Shown one piece after another: positions 46,361-57,480 of a stretch of DNA of 64,000 bases. The first letter of the stretch is position 1; every line of letters begins with the position of its first letter. Origin of the DNA: Dichotomocladium elegans (lineage: Eukaryota > Mucoromycota > Mucoromycetes > Mucorales > Lichtheimiaceae). The translations under genes were made by a program, and so were the position numbers. The notes beneath the pieces are model-generated. The model was not told the origin of the DNA. It did not search any database and saw only the letters and a program-made list of their open reading frames with translations. Location of the stretch: the NCBI GenBank assembly GCA_025716815.1, contig JAIXMN010000011.1:434001-498000 (forward strand), written 5' to 3'.

Positions 46361-48042
46361 ATGAAAACGCACGCGATCTTTGTACTTCTTTTTGCGGCAA
46401 GTCGACCTGTTTTCAGCCTTCCGTCCTCATCATGGCCGAACGCAAGCCCGAACTACGCCTCTGCCTCCCGCATCGAGAACTGTCCTCTGCTCTCGCCTCG
46501 TTTGCAACCCCCATCGAGTGTACATGATCTCCGGCCGGACGATATCGAGATCGTGGCCGCAATCGGAGACAGGCATGTTTTTTTTTATGTTGTTTTCTCG
46601 GAAGGTTTTTTCTATACTAAATAAAGATGAGGGTTGGGAAAAATCCGGAAAAAGTATATCAGCCGGTGTCGCCGAAGTCAATATTGACACCGAGTATTTG
46701 ACGCTCGAATCGTTCAAGGAGCACCGAGGGCTTGCATTTAGCATGGGTGGCGTAAGTGAAAAAATAAAAAATCTATATTTTCTTCTTCTGACGGATCCAA
46801 ACAACCCCAGGATGCAGGTGCTCTTACTTTTCCTAATTTGATTCAGCATTACAAGTCGGGTGTGCCACTCATTGGCCCATCCGTCGGTGTTCGTCAGTTA
46901 GCAACCTGTCCTGGTAATAACAATAAAAAAAAAGGGGGGAAGATGGCTCGGTCTGATATAGTCTGACATTGTTCTAACCAGAAACCATTTTCTGCATGAG
47001 CGGCATCCAACGGTTTGTGAAAGCCCCCCCCCCCGCGCGATGTGTGTGTGTGTTTGAGAAGCGGAGTAGCTGACTTGACCATTTTATCGACTCCCAATAG
47101 ACCCGAGCTTGATCGCCTGAATGCAGCCATTCCGGCCGCTACAACGCTTGGCTTGGAGCAGCAAGCACAATATCTGATCGACCGCATTGGCAAGAACACC
47201 GAACATAACAACAAATGGAAGGTCATCACGGTGTTCCTTGGAATGAACGACATGGCCGTCTCGTGCAAACCCGGTTTCTCATTTTTAGATGCGGCAAGGC
47301 GCATGAGTCAGGGCCTTGACAAGCTTCTTCAGAACATAGATCACGTCCTTATTGCTGTTGGTAAGCGAATTTTTTTCTCTGTGTTGTGGTAAAATCTCTA
47401 AAGGAAAACTCATCCGCCCTGATCTTACCTTTAAATCGTAAAAAGTTGGACCTTTGCATATCGAAAATGCTCTGGGAGTGACAGATAAGGAACCAGGGTA
47501 CCGCAAGCATTTCCAGAATTCAAGCATCGACATTCAACAATTCGAGTGCGCATGCTGCCACACCCCCGTCGAAAAGGTCCTGCCCCCTGTCCGCAGCGTG
47601 ACCAAGTCCATTGTCAGCATCAGCATTGACGGCTACATGCAAGCATTGCGTGGAGTGGTTGAGAGCCACAGGAATAACCACCCTGCAGCGACTTCGACCG
47701 TCACATTTGTCCCACTGAACATGGACATTGCCAATGTTTCGCCACGTATTTTAAGGTACATGAATGGGGGAACCTCAAATCTACTCTAGTCTTACTCTTT
47801 CTTTTGCTAAGCAACGTCGACGGCTATCATCCAAACGTGCTCGGTCACCAGTTTTTGGCAAAGGTAAAAAAAAATAAAAAGAGAAAGCACAGAAGAAGAA
47901 AAAGACATGTCCTGACCCGTCCAACTAGGCCTACTGGAACCAATTGTTTTTGCCATATGAGAAGAGGCTAGATAGCATGGAATACGATGCGAATTTGCAG
48001 GTGCATTGTCCTAGTGACAGTGATCGATTTCAGACAATGTAA
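46361..48042 (+). CDS. secreted SGNH lipase, phospholipase B type
   Basis: Eight exons (46361-46572, 46655-46751, 46811-46913, 46982-47012, 47101-47360, 47446-47755, 47812-47863, 47929-48042) give 392 residues in consistent phases. A signal peptide (MKTHAIFVLLFAASRPVFS) precedes the block HDLRPDDIEIVAAIGDSISA, where the catalytic Ser is made by splicing across an AG/GCATGT donor, a GC-AG intron. Further PLB-type motifs are HRGLAFSMGGDAGALTFPNL, ITVFLGMNDM and the catalytic Asp/His in NVDGYHPNVLGH. PLB1-type enzymes release fatty acids from phospholipids outside the cell. The substrate is inferred from family only. It converges on the sulfiredoxin gene with 37 bases between stops. Confidence 0.88.
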
Positions 48043-48079
48043 AATAAAATAAACAAGTGTTTGCTATCGAGTGGAGGAA

Positions 48080-48585
48080 TTATGCGTCTTTGAAGGGAGA
48101 GGAGGCGCCGAGATATGTCTTCATCATAGCCGGCGGCGTATGGATCAGTTTGCCGCGAATGGTTTCCCGGCCCAATTCCTTATGCGCGGCCCATCGATGA
48201 CACCCGCCAAATGCAAAGTAATAGTCTTCTCCCTTGTACTGCACATGATGCACATCCTACATGATACCGTCCGGTCCCGTAAGGTGATGGATTGCGTTGT
48301 CTTACGCCCCACCCTCTGCGCCACTTACAATGGGCGTCAAATCTTCCTGGTGCTCCTCTTGCTGCAATACATTCTTCATCTCCTCTACTTTGCTCCGATC
48401 CAGTATAGAAGGAATAGGGCGATTGATGACGGACATGGGAATATCATACACCTTTTTTTTTTCCACCAAAGGAAAAAATAAAACAGACAGGTTAGCGCCT
48501 CAGAGATGAACAAACATTCATCATTGTTTACCTCCGCAACCGAGTTGCCGTGAATAGAGAAATTGTCTACAGTGTTCTTTGCCAT
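48080..48585 (-). CDS. SRX1: sulfiredoxin
   Basis: Three exons (48585-48532, 48451-48329, 48256-48080) encode 117 residues, the usual size. Sulfiredoxin uses ATP and thiols to reduce cysteine-sulfinic acid in over-oxidised peroxiredoxins in the cytosol. The start motif VYDIPMSVINRPIPSILD and the catalytic FGGCHRWAAHKELGRETI are both diagnostic; the Cys of GGCHR is the active residue. DVHHVQYKGEDYYFAFGG precedes the catalytic loop and LGASSPF ends the protein. Phases of both introns are zero. Confidence 0.93.
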
Positions 48586-49178
48586 TTTTTGAAAGCGTCT
48601 TTTCGCTTGATGCATATGGGGAAGACCTGGCCAGAGGAACAAGTAGCATGACATAACCCTTTATATGAAGAGCCATTTTTCCCTGACACGAGTTCCGCCC
48701 CCATGACGTTACGATGTTGCGTTTGTCAGCAGCCAGACAGCCAATCATTTTGATGCTTCCCTCATCCCCCAAAAAATAAAACTCAGAAAGTATGCAGATT
48801 TCTTTTTTTGGAAAGCGATGATCCCTCTCTATTGTGTCATTCTCAGCATGCTTGTTTCTGTCACCATTGGTCCAAATTCGAAATTACCGATCGCGCAGTG
48901 AAATGATCGTGGTAAATCCCCTCAGTTTGTGTGTGTGTGTGTCTATCGATCTTGCAAACAGGACCAAGCTGTTGTTTATTTCGTATTCTTTTCTTGCTCT
49001 CACAATGGAAGCAAACACGACAAGGTTGCAATTCAAATTTTTGCTTTCTACACATACATTCGCGTCCATCCTTTTCGTATCTATATTTCCATGGGACCGA
49101 ATGGGGTGTATATAAAGAACGATAACAAGGCGTCGTGCTCCCTCTGGTATTAGTTGATTCTGTTTACTTATCCTCGAC
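48586..49178. other. divergent promoter region
   Basis: Between sulfiredoxin (-) and the Asp/Ala-repeat protein (+). Contains a GT repeat at about 48928-48942. No gene supported; open frames overlap the repeat and have no motif. Confidence 0.4.
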
Positions 49179-50292
49179 ATGCCTTCCAAAAAGTACTGCA
49201 TTGCAATGCTTGCGCTGGCCGCAACCATGGGTAATAATAATACGGATCTTACTCTCTCTCTCTCTTAACGTCGCGTAGCTGACATGGATGCTCGTACGCC
49301 TCACCCTTAATATAGCACACGCTGCGAGCGACGCACCTGTACATGGAAATCGTCTGGTAGTCCGCGAGGTTGACGAACCTGCTAATGCGGTGTCTGTGGC
49401 CGCACCTGATGCTGAAGTCGCTCTTGAAGACGAGGCGGACAGTAGCAACCAACAGGCTGACAAGGAGGTCGTGGCCGACAAAGAGGAGGCCGTGGCGGAT
49501 AGTGATGCCGATGCTGCTGTTGCTGATGCCGATGCTGCTGTTGCTGATGCCGATGCTGTTGATACCGATGCCGATGAGGCCGATGCTTCGGATGCTGCTG
49601 CTGCTGCTGCTGATGCTGATGCTGCTGAAATTGACGCTGCAGAGGACGAAGAGAGCGATTCGAAATCCTCCGACTCGCCTGCAGCCAAGAAGGATCTCGA
49701 CCATGATGATGATGAGGACTCCAACACAAAGGAAACAGAAGATAACGAGGTCGAGGCCGACGAAGCCGAACAACAGGTGGATGTGATGGACGCGGATCAG
49801 GAGAGCAACGGAAACCAAAAGGATGGTCAGGAGTCCAAGAACAAGGACGCCTCCGAAGCGGACGACGCGGTCCCATCGAAGAACAAGGCCGGCGCTGCTT
49901 CTCCTAACAAGGATCTGAACGTTCCCGACGCCAAGGCCCTCCCCACCGGCGCGACGCTGCCCAACGGGTTCCCTGCAGGCGTCAACCGCGCTGCTGCATC
50001 GGGCGCTGCTGTCTCCAACAGCCCCTCGGCGTCGGCCGCCGCTGGTTCTTCCATGGCCAGCAGCATGCCTGTCTCTGCTAGTGGTAGCAGCGGCAGCAGT
50101 GCCGCCGCGAGCGGTAGCATGTCTGCAAGTAACACCGTCCGGATGATGTCCGCTTCCGCAAAGAGCAGCAACGGCGCACGTGCCACCGGATCCCACCGCG
50201 TCTCGGCCGCCTCAAGCAGCAGCACTCTCCAGATCACCGCTGGCGTATCCTTGCTCTCGATGGCCCTGGCGGCATTCCACTTCATCTTTTAA
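49179..50292 (+). CDS. secreted GPI-anchored Asp/Ala-rich repeat protein
   Basis: Exons 49179-49230 and 49316-50292 give 342 residues. A signal peptide (CIAMLALAATMAHAASDAP) is followed by an acidic domain built of Ala/Asp repeats such as AVADADAAVADADA, encoded by a GCTGATGCC-type array at 49500-49620, then a Glu/Asp/Asn/Lys segment, a Ser/Ala/Gly-rich stalk and a hydrophobic C-terminus (LQITAGVSLLSMALAAFHFI) expected to direct a GPI anchor. It is probably a wall or surface protein; the acidic repeats might bind cations. No known domain. Repeat number is likely to vary between strains. The long frame on the opposite strand is a shadow of this repeat-biased composition. Confidence 0.75.
49500..49620 (+). 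repeat. GCTGATGCC-type coding repeat array
   Basis: Imperfect tandem units with consensus GCTGATGCCGAT and GCTGTTGCTGATGCCGAT encode the Asp/Ala repeats. It ends in a GCT/GAT run. Low-complexity arrays of this kind change length by slippage. Confidence 0.75.
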
Positions 50293-50458
50293 ACCAAAGA
50301 TTTTCTTTTTCCATCTCTTTCTTCCTATAGTTGTTTGTTCAGCATCTCTTCTACATACATAACGAAATTACTTGGTAATCATCCTCATCCTCATCATGGC
50401 AATAGTAATAAAATAACAACCGCTGTTATGGCGTGCACACATGCATCCTCGATTCACT
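50293..50458. other. convergent 3' ends
   Basis: Short gap between the Asp/Ala-repeat gene and the mitochondrial carrier; shared 3' flank. Confidence 0.5.
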
Positions 50459-51467
50459 CTATGGCTGCAATTGTTTATTCGCCCGCCAATCCTTTAATAG
50501 CTCAAACACGGTCATCGAGATGGCCGTGGTAGGAATGCCCCAGGCAATCCTTGCGCCGAGTCCTCTCGTAAATGCCCTCCAACGTCCCTCCTGTTGCCAC
50601 ATGTGCTTTATTATCGCGACCGGACCCTGTCTAAACGCGATGCCTTGCTCGGCTGCCGAGACCTGCCATCGCGTCTTTACAATGTCGAGCGGGGTGGACA
50701 ACATGATGCCAAACGTGCTTGCAATGCTCGAGCAGAGCAGGTACGCTGTGAGTGGTAATTGGGCCGCATCGATGCTGCTGCTACTGCTGATGCTGTTGAG
50801 GTTGTCATGGAACCGTGCGGCATACATCATCTTGCATTGTTCGTAGACCGCAAAGTATGTCATCGTATGAGGCACAAACACCGCCAGCCCCATCCAGTAT
50901 CCTCGAAAGAAGCCCGGAATGCCCTCCGTTTGCCAAATGTGCCCAGCCATGGACATTGCTGTATGGGACCGCTGCGTCTGAAGCCGGTTTTTCATCACTT
51001 CCATCGGTGTGAACAGCGTACCAGCCGCGACTTCCGCAGCACAACCCGAGATCAAGTGGTTCAGGACTCCATCCTGTGAAAAAAAACCGCCCCGAGAATG
51101 GAGACTCGCTTTGGTTGTTTCATAGCACGTGAGATAGACTGACAGCGCAGGGACGGAAAAGAGAAGGGTCACTGGAAGTCCGCGGTAAAGGGATCGGATC
51201 GTCCCAACGACCGACACTTGCGATCCTGGCATCGACGGTTGGAAAATCACCTCTCTGAGGATCTTGACACCGCCATGGTCAGAGGAATTTCGAATTTGAA
51301 GACGGGTTTTGATGGTGTCAACTAAAAAGTGGAGACCCCGAGTAAGAGGAAGAGGGACAGAGCGAAGTTGGGGTTGAGACTCGACGAGCGATTTACATAC
51401 TGGGATGCGTGCACACGCGCGCAATGAGGGCCGCAACACTCGACGCAAAAAGATAATAGACGTCCAT
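50459..51467 (-). CDS. mitochondrial carrier family protein
   Basis: Exons 51467-51401 and 51321-50459 give 309 residues. Three repeats of the SLC25 family carry their signatures: HPIDTIKTRLQ, created across the intron; TPMEVMKNRLQT; and TPLDIVKTRWQV. GIPGFFRGYWMGLAVFVPHT and RAFTRGLGARIAWGIPTTAI are the matching helix ends. The protein moves a metabolite across the inner mitochondrial membrane. The unusual second motif with Glu and Asn (TPMEVMKNR) may help a specialist assign the substrate, which I cannot. A frame starting at 51472 or 51573 is a misread of exon 1; the ATG in MDVYYLFASSVAALIARVC fits the family. Confidence 0.88.
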
Positions 51468-52310
51468 TGCAAGGAACAGAAGGGGTAGTCAGAGAATCGG
51501 CCAGAGGGAGGCGTTGACCGAAATTATTTCTCACGAGCCAAATAACGAGACCAAAACCACCCCCCGCCAGCATTGACGTGAGTTTGCCTACCTTGCTCCA
51601 GATTCAAAAGATCCCGAGATGTGCTTCTGCTCAAACTTACAATGATGCCAGCGCTGCTTTTGAGTTTGAAGCTAGAGCGGTTGATTACCGCACTGGTAGG
51701 TGATCGCCAAAGCAACACAAACATCATCTCGCTGCATCGATTCGAAGAAAATAATCATGACACAGTGTGTGGTAGATACACACATATTGAATCAGCGGAC
51801 GGTTGCAAATACTACTTGTTGAAATAAGCAGCTCCCTGGAACAAGTATTCCATCGCGTTCTATTTATGCTGTGTCCCAAGGTAGTGAGATTCAGGTCCAG
51901 GCTGAGGAACGCCGACGCTTGACAAAGTGAAGGGAGACTTTTCCTGACGGCGGGCAGGGGAGTAGATCTCAGGCACCCACCAGATAATGGTGGATATTCA
52001 ACATGATCCTGGGCCCATTTCAGCTACGGTGTCGCGCACCGATCAGTTCCTAAAGTGATCAGAGATTTTATTCAGAACCATACAATATTTCATGAGAATT
52101 CGCACGCTCAGATAGGATGTTGAGCCGTATAGATAGGTGCATTATCCATTACCCAATAATGACCCTTCGTATATTCATACTTATCCGTCTCATCCATCGT
52201 AGCCCTAAGGAAGCCGGGATAATGTCCAGTTACAGTTCCTCTGATCATAACTTCAGATTGACCTGCCGTCATTTTTTTTCTTGCTTGATGGCTGCGGGAG
52301 TCTCAAGCAA
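51468..52310. other. intergenic
   Basis: Carrier promoter and sequence leading into the Tc1-like relic. A possible upstream exon frame at 51524-51727 has no motif. Confidence 0.4.
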
Positions 52311-53530
52311 CATTTAATGATGCCTAATGCTGAGGTTGCTCCCCAAGATTGTGGTTGTCTTTGCTCTTGTCTTTGGTATTGTGACCACTGCAGGGGTCCC
52401 TTTCTTGGACCATGCCATGCTGCGTTTCATATTAATATGGAATCCAGACTCATCAAGAAAAACGCAGTTTTTTTCTCAAGTCGATGTCGGTCATATCCCA
52501 TCTGCGCACCCAGTCAAGGCGCTCTTGGATTTTTGCATCGCCATTCCTGCCTACAGGCTGAAACCGAGCCATTTTCAATGACAAGTTGCGTTCGCTTTTC
52601 ATTTTGAGACCCTCGAATCTCTGGAGTAGTTGATCCATCAGCTGCTCTAGGACAATGGATGGATTCTCATCAACGCTCTTCATTGAGAATACGTGAACGA
52701 CCTCTGCTTCTACATTTCTTAAAATGCTGCCAGTGTCCTTTTCGTATTGTATTACCCATCGCTGGGCTGAACGAACATGGAGTCCTAGTAGCTGATGCAC
52801 TCAAGATGTTCTCAAACATCCGTTTGAAAAAATCTGACCTTGTTTTTGGTCAGTGTATGCTGTGTAACTGCGCTTGATCCCCCGCTTCTTTCATCCGAAT
52901 ATCTGTATCCTTTCGCTGGGGAATGTGTGTGAGAGTAAGCTCAGGCTTATCTTTGCACAATATGCTACGCAGATATTCGGTGTGAGAACAAACGGATTGA
53001 AGTGAGTACATTTCCTCATCAACGACATGACCTTGGCCATCTTTGTAGAAAAATAGGTTGCTCATTTCAGAATGGTATGTGACATTCGATTTGTCATCAC
53101 GCGTAAAGATTTCTGGGCAAACTGCAATTTGTATTTTTGCGAACCTGCTTTACTGTTGTTTTTACGCTGGGCGAATGAGATGTCTGGAAAAGGAGTCTAA
53201 TATGCATGAAATGTGCATTGTCTCCAAGTGGGCGATCGATAAATGTGGGTTGGCTTGCTTGGCTTTCATTATGCACACTTTAGATATCTGTCTACCAAAC
53301 GGTTTGTTATTAACCGTAAGCCCATGGATTACACCGACATTGGTGTCTCTACGCATGTTAATGTCCTTGTCAATCCATACCATATTCCATGCGAGGATCT
53401 GTCCATCCACTTATTTCCACGGCTGCAAAATCTATAAGTCTCGTTTTCTGCATCTGCCAGTCCCTTTAAAGTCGCCTTGTCACAAGCTATTAGAAGCTTC
53501 GTGGTCCGACTGATCAACATTACCTTCATG
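52310..53530 (-). mobile_element. Tc1/mariner-like transposon relic (copy B)
   Basis: Minus-strand coding remains in several frames. Reading 5' to 3': GQILAWNMVWIDKDINMRRD and LDSFSRHLIRP (53.2-53.4 kb); IFTRDDKSNVTYHSEMSNLF; EEMYSLQSVCSHTEYLRS and LTHIPQRKDTDIRMKEAG (about 52.9 kb); KRSYTAYTDQKQ; LLGLHVRSAQRWVIQYEKD (helix-turn-helix); then CVFLDESGFHINMKRSMAW and SKKGTPAVVTIPKTRAKTTT, the DDE_3 domain of Tc1-like elements. A one-base change in an A-run near 52460 separates the last two parts. The C-terminal catalytic residues after LGSNLSIRH are missing. The 5' part is shared with the relic at 11.4-11.75 kb. It is dead. Confidence 0.7.
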
Positions 53531-53865
53531 AGTTAAGCGGAATACGAAGGCAAGTAAGCGCACCGGTAGAACGTGAGATTCTACATACATTGTGGCTACT
53601 CTATGCCTTCTGACGCATCGATCCATCACGATATACTGTAGAGACTTTTTTTATGCGCGCGTACTGGTCCATCTCATCCACTGTCGCTCTATTTTTTTAA
53701 TCCTGCTGGCAGCAAAGGCACGGTATGATTTTGTCGCTTTTAGACTGCATTGGTTCACGCCCATTGGTGACAGTGAAACCAAATGACGTTGCATGAAATT
53801 ATTTCGGTCGTTGCTAGTTCCAGCAGCACGCTTCCTACTTTTCTGAAAGCTTCCCCGCAAACACA
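53531..53865. other. intergenic
   Basis: Between the transposon relic and the NuiA-like gene; holds its promoter. No element recognised. Confidence 0.4.
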
Positions 53866-54417
53866 ATGAACCAAGACGACGATGCCTATCTTGCCATGCT
53901 CAACAATAAGATCATTAATCCTCCAAGGGATCAGAGCAAGGCTGCCACAGCTGATGGTGGCAGCCCCGAGGAGAAAACAGCTGCAACTTCCACCGCACCC
54001 GCAACGTCTTTTGACGCGCTGACAGCAGCCCGAGAAAATATCACCGAGATTTCCAAGCAGCTCATGCTCATTTCCGAGGCAGATGCGCCATTCGAATGGA
54101 TCAGTGCAGACTGGGACAGCAACGATCCGCCGACGATCCAGCAGCTGGTCGACCTTGGCTGGGTCGATCCCCATGCTGCAGAAGAATATTATAACACCAA
54201 GACCTTTCCCGAGTTTTTCGAGCCCCTCATGGACCCGAAGGATCCTTATGGCCAAGCAGAGCAGTATAGAGCCCTCTACAAACGGATGCAGACCATGGCC
54301 GCAGGCAGAGTGTTTCTGGTCGGGAAGCTGTCGATCACCGTGCTGATCATAGGCATTGTGAGCGCGCCTAAGAAGAAGGCCTTGGCTGGATTGAGAAGCT
54401 TGCTTGTGCAGACGTAA
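53866..54417 (+). CDS. nuclease A inhibitor-like (NuiA) domain protein
   Basis: A single exon of 183 residues. After a low-complexity acidic and Thr/Ala-rich start, the domain begins at about residue 55: ITEISKQLMLISEADAPFEW, then DWDSNDPPTIQQLVDLGW, and ends with RVFLVGKLSITVLIIGI and a Lys-rich close. The ISEADAPFE block and the VFLVGxxxITVxIIG end are the features I associate with the NuiA-like family, first known as a cyanobacterial inhibitor of a sugar-non-specific nuclease. In fungi the target is unknown. No signal peptide, so it is intracellular. Confidence 0.6.
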   Translation: MNQDDDAYLAMLNNKIINPPRDQSKAATADGGSPEEKTAATSTAPATSFDALTAARENITEISKQLMLISEADAPFEWISADWDSNDPPTIQQLVDLGWVDPHAAEEYYNTKTFPEFFEPLMDPKDPYGQAEQYRALYKRMQTMAAGRVFLVGKLSITVLIIGIVSAPKKKALAGLRSLLVQT

Positions 54418-54543
54418 GAGTAAAAAAAAAAGACCGAATTTATCCGACGACCGTTCATTCAGAAATGGAAGTGGAACAAGCACTGCGAACAATTTCCCTT
54501 TGTCCCCCCCTCTTCCCCTTACCGCTCCTTTTCATAGTGAATC

Positions 54544-55257
54544 ATGCCCACCATGCCTACAACAGACTTTAGAAATATAACCATTGAGAACCATTGGGTA
54601 ACCTTTTAGGCGCCTTGGCTTGATAGTGAACATCTTTTTCTCTCACACGAGTATATATCCGATGCTTCTCCACATCTCTTAGAATGATCCACCTAATGCG
54701 GTACGATCTTGTCTGTAATCGACTCCCTTTGCTGATGATTGTTGTTAACAAAAACATTTTGCGTTAGATATTTAACAAGAACAGCAAACCGGCTGTTCGA
54801 GATGAACAATGTTGCAACACCATCGCTGACTCTCTCAGATCTATTTTAAGCGATTGCGAAAGGGAATTTACGGTATGCCTGTGTATGGGCAAAGGATAAG
54901 AAAACCCCATATGTGTAATTAATCTAGTAGATCCTAGTCTGGTCCCAATAAGAGGATATTCATGGACACCAAGAATCGCATCAATATTCTTTTGACTGAA
55001 CTTGACAAGCAATCGATCCCAGACCACGTCGTCCATTCGCTTTCTGATCTATGTCAAGGTAATAACTTGTTTTAAATAAATCACATTCTCTTGTCTCTCG
55101 CTTAACAGGATTTTGATCCACAGCTCTGGTTGAGAAAGACTGGGAACGCAGCATAGAAATCCACACGCAGCTGATGACTGCTGAGTACGACAAATTTGGA
55201 AGTTGGCTGACTGGTCTGAAGCGATTGATTGATCTTTCGCAGAAAGTATCTTCTTAA
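54544..55257 (+). CDS. SRA1/Sec31-C-domain protein with microexon
   Basis: Five exons (54544-54597, 54683-54700, 54768-54872, 54953-55058, 55124-55257) give 138 residues. Splicing an 18-nt exon produces HWNDPPNAIFNKNSK, which matches the GWNDPP motif of steroid receptor RNA activator protein (SRA1). The C-terminal part, KNRINILLTELDKQSIPDHV to LVEKDWERSIEIHTQLMTAE and SWLTGLKRLI, is the SRA1 helical domain, also found at the end of Sec31. Family members are short helical proteins linked to transcription or RNA binding in animals and to COPII in the Sec31 fusion. Without WD40 repeats this is not full Sec31. The role in this fungus is unknown. Confidence 0.72.
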
Positions 55258-55319
55258 AAAGATAGTGAGGTACAAGATACAATAAACTATTTCGTGACCA
55301 GTCGATCCCTTCTACCAAA

Positions 55320-57480
55320 TTGATTAGCTGGGAGCACATGCTTTTCCCCTTTGATCCTTGGAAGATCTGTGGTTTGAGCAAGGAAGGCAAAAGAGACAGG
55401 TCAGACTTGGAGCCGATGAAACTAGAGGCAGCTTGACATCGCACAAGATGAAGCTGTAGTCAGTCCAGAGCAGAGGAGTCCGCGAGGAAGACAAGGATAT
55501 CGCTAGCATAAGCTGAACATTTAAGCGGGACCGGCTGAGCAATCGGCAGTGAATGCGTAGATGCAGATGGCTGGACACCTTGGAAAGAGTTGTCATTAAG
55601 AGTAGCAATGGTTCCAACGCAAGATTAGAGAGAACCGGAGACATCGGATTACCTTGACGCAGTCCGTGCGCCTGACAAAACGTAGGGGAGAAGAACCCAT
55701 TGATATTGATCTTGATGCACGTAGCGAAGGATAGTGAGGTAATTGAACGAATCATGACCTCTGTCAAGCCAAACAGTTCGAAGATATTCCGGATGTATTC
55801 AATAGCAGGCTTTGTCCTGGTCAAGGAGCAGGCCTAGGCGGGAGGTTTGATAAATCCGTCGCAATTCTTGGCCAAGAGCCCATTGTTGGCAATGAAACGA
55901 TCAGGCATGAATCCAGTTTGAAAAGGATTGATGAAAGGTCTCGCAACATGGACATTACGCCTTGTTAAGAACTTGGTGGAGATTTCTGCGCCAGTATTCA
56001 TTAATGATATAGGCCTCCAGTTCTTCAACGAGGACAGATCGCCCCTTCTTGGGCAAGAGAAACGCGGGTCTCGAGCCAAGAAGCTGGGAAACGAGAGCCA
56101 CTCAGGACTGCATTGTACACTTCAACCACGAGGTTCTGGAAAAGCGAGTGCTTGAACGCCAGGTACTACATGCAATAAGGCAGTCCATCAGGTCCAGGGC
56201 TGCTCTTTCTCGGGGAGCTTTTGGCACACATTTGGAAATCTTCGATCGAGAATTCGCTTAGGAGTAGCATCCTTGTGTGATGAAGAAATGGGGCGGGGTT
56301 TGTGGGCATTGCTGAGAGCATATCATTAAGAACATCACCATCAATGGGATCATGCGAACAAAGATCTCTGTACGTAGAAGGTGACAGCCGCGTCCTGTAA
56401 GTCGGAAAAAGAAATATATATCGTTCTCGTGAGTGGATGAACTAAGGACATAATGGACCGTTGAGCTAATTGGGTGGCAGCGGTACGTTTGAGATACCCG
56501 CCCGGTCGTTCGCCATGCTCGCGCCAGCGTTGGTTGGCCTTGAGAGCAACGTTATCTACTATGTTTTGCTGATATGCAGGAATCATCCCTCGCAAAAGTT
56601 GTAGACCATCGTCGGAATGATGTATTAACCGGGGCCAAGCTTCAGGCAAGATGATGGATTGACTGGCTTCAACTAGTTCAGCATGCATTGTGTATCCAAT
56701 CGTCCATATTCGCATCACCGTCGGATTAGTATCTAAAGGCACCTTTCCGGTAGGATCTGAGGGGGAGCGAGAAGCTGAAGGCAGTTCATACGCCGGGGAG
56801 ACGCTGGTTGCGAGGTCGTCACCCGTGGCATATGGGGCCGTCAGCTGGATGGACGATCCGAGTCTTTCGTTTCTTGCGATTTGGACGAGGCGCGAATGGC
56901 GTCGCTCTTGGACAAGCAGTCATACGACAAGTGACAAATGCCACAGTCCATAACGTGGCCATACTGGCGTAGACTTTCACGAAGGTCTTCAAGAAGTTGA
57001 TGTTGGGGCATACGGGGGTAGCGATGTTAAAAGGAATCGAGTCACTTGCGCACCGTGGGCGAGGACATTTCAGGGTAAAATACAGCAGTCATCGGAAAAG
57101 CGATGCCAGTGGTTAGAGCCGACTCGATCGCAGTTGCGTCAGGGACGTAGAGCTCCACAAGAGCGCGAGGACCTATCACTGTGAGTATCAGCTCCACAGT
57201 TGTCTGGGTACGAGTTGCCGATGTATGCCAGTATAATGGTGAAGCGACCCGTAGGGCTAATAACATCGAAAAACACACTCAGGACGGACGCATGAAAGCC
57301 ACCACAAAGGAAGACATTGGTGTCGATTGTACGCTTCTTGAAGGTGGAAACCGGAGAGTCCGGTGACCTAGTTGTCGAGGTTTCCGGTAGCATAAGAGAT
57401 TGTTGAATGCGACTAGCAACCTTAGTATAACCCCTCCATACAGGAGGTGGGAGGTTGAAACGCATGTGCCCGAATCGACT
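55320..57480 (-). mobile_element. non-LTR retrotransposon (LINE) relic
   Basis: Minus-strand remains of an ORF2-like protein. From 5' to 3': weak endonuclease-region sequence near 57.0-57.4 kb; ALKANQRWREHGERPGGYLK and MSLVHPLTRTIY (56.4-56.6 kb); RT fingers LSSLKNWRPISLMNTGAEIS and INPFQTGFMPDRFI (55.9 kb); then GFFSPTFCQAHGLRQGNPMS followed by PVLSNLALEPLL (55.6 kb), the palm region of reverse transcriptases of the L1/Tx1 kind. The YADD box is not readable, and frameshifts and stops separate the parts. Neither a poly-A tail nor target duplications were identified. Confidence 0.75.

Noticed and set aside
49164..49727. 187-codon minus-strand Ser/Ala frame
   Set aside because: Also a shadow of the repeat array; the signal peptide, splicing and GPI tail support the plus strand.
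49249..50196. 315-codon open frame on the minus strand
   Set aside because: It mirrors the Asp/Ala-repeat gene on the plus strand, whose GCT/GAT codon bias removes stops from the opposite frame. Composition is Ser/Gly/Leu low-complexity without a domain.
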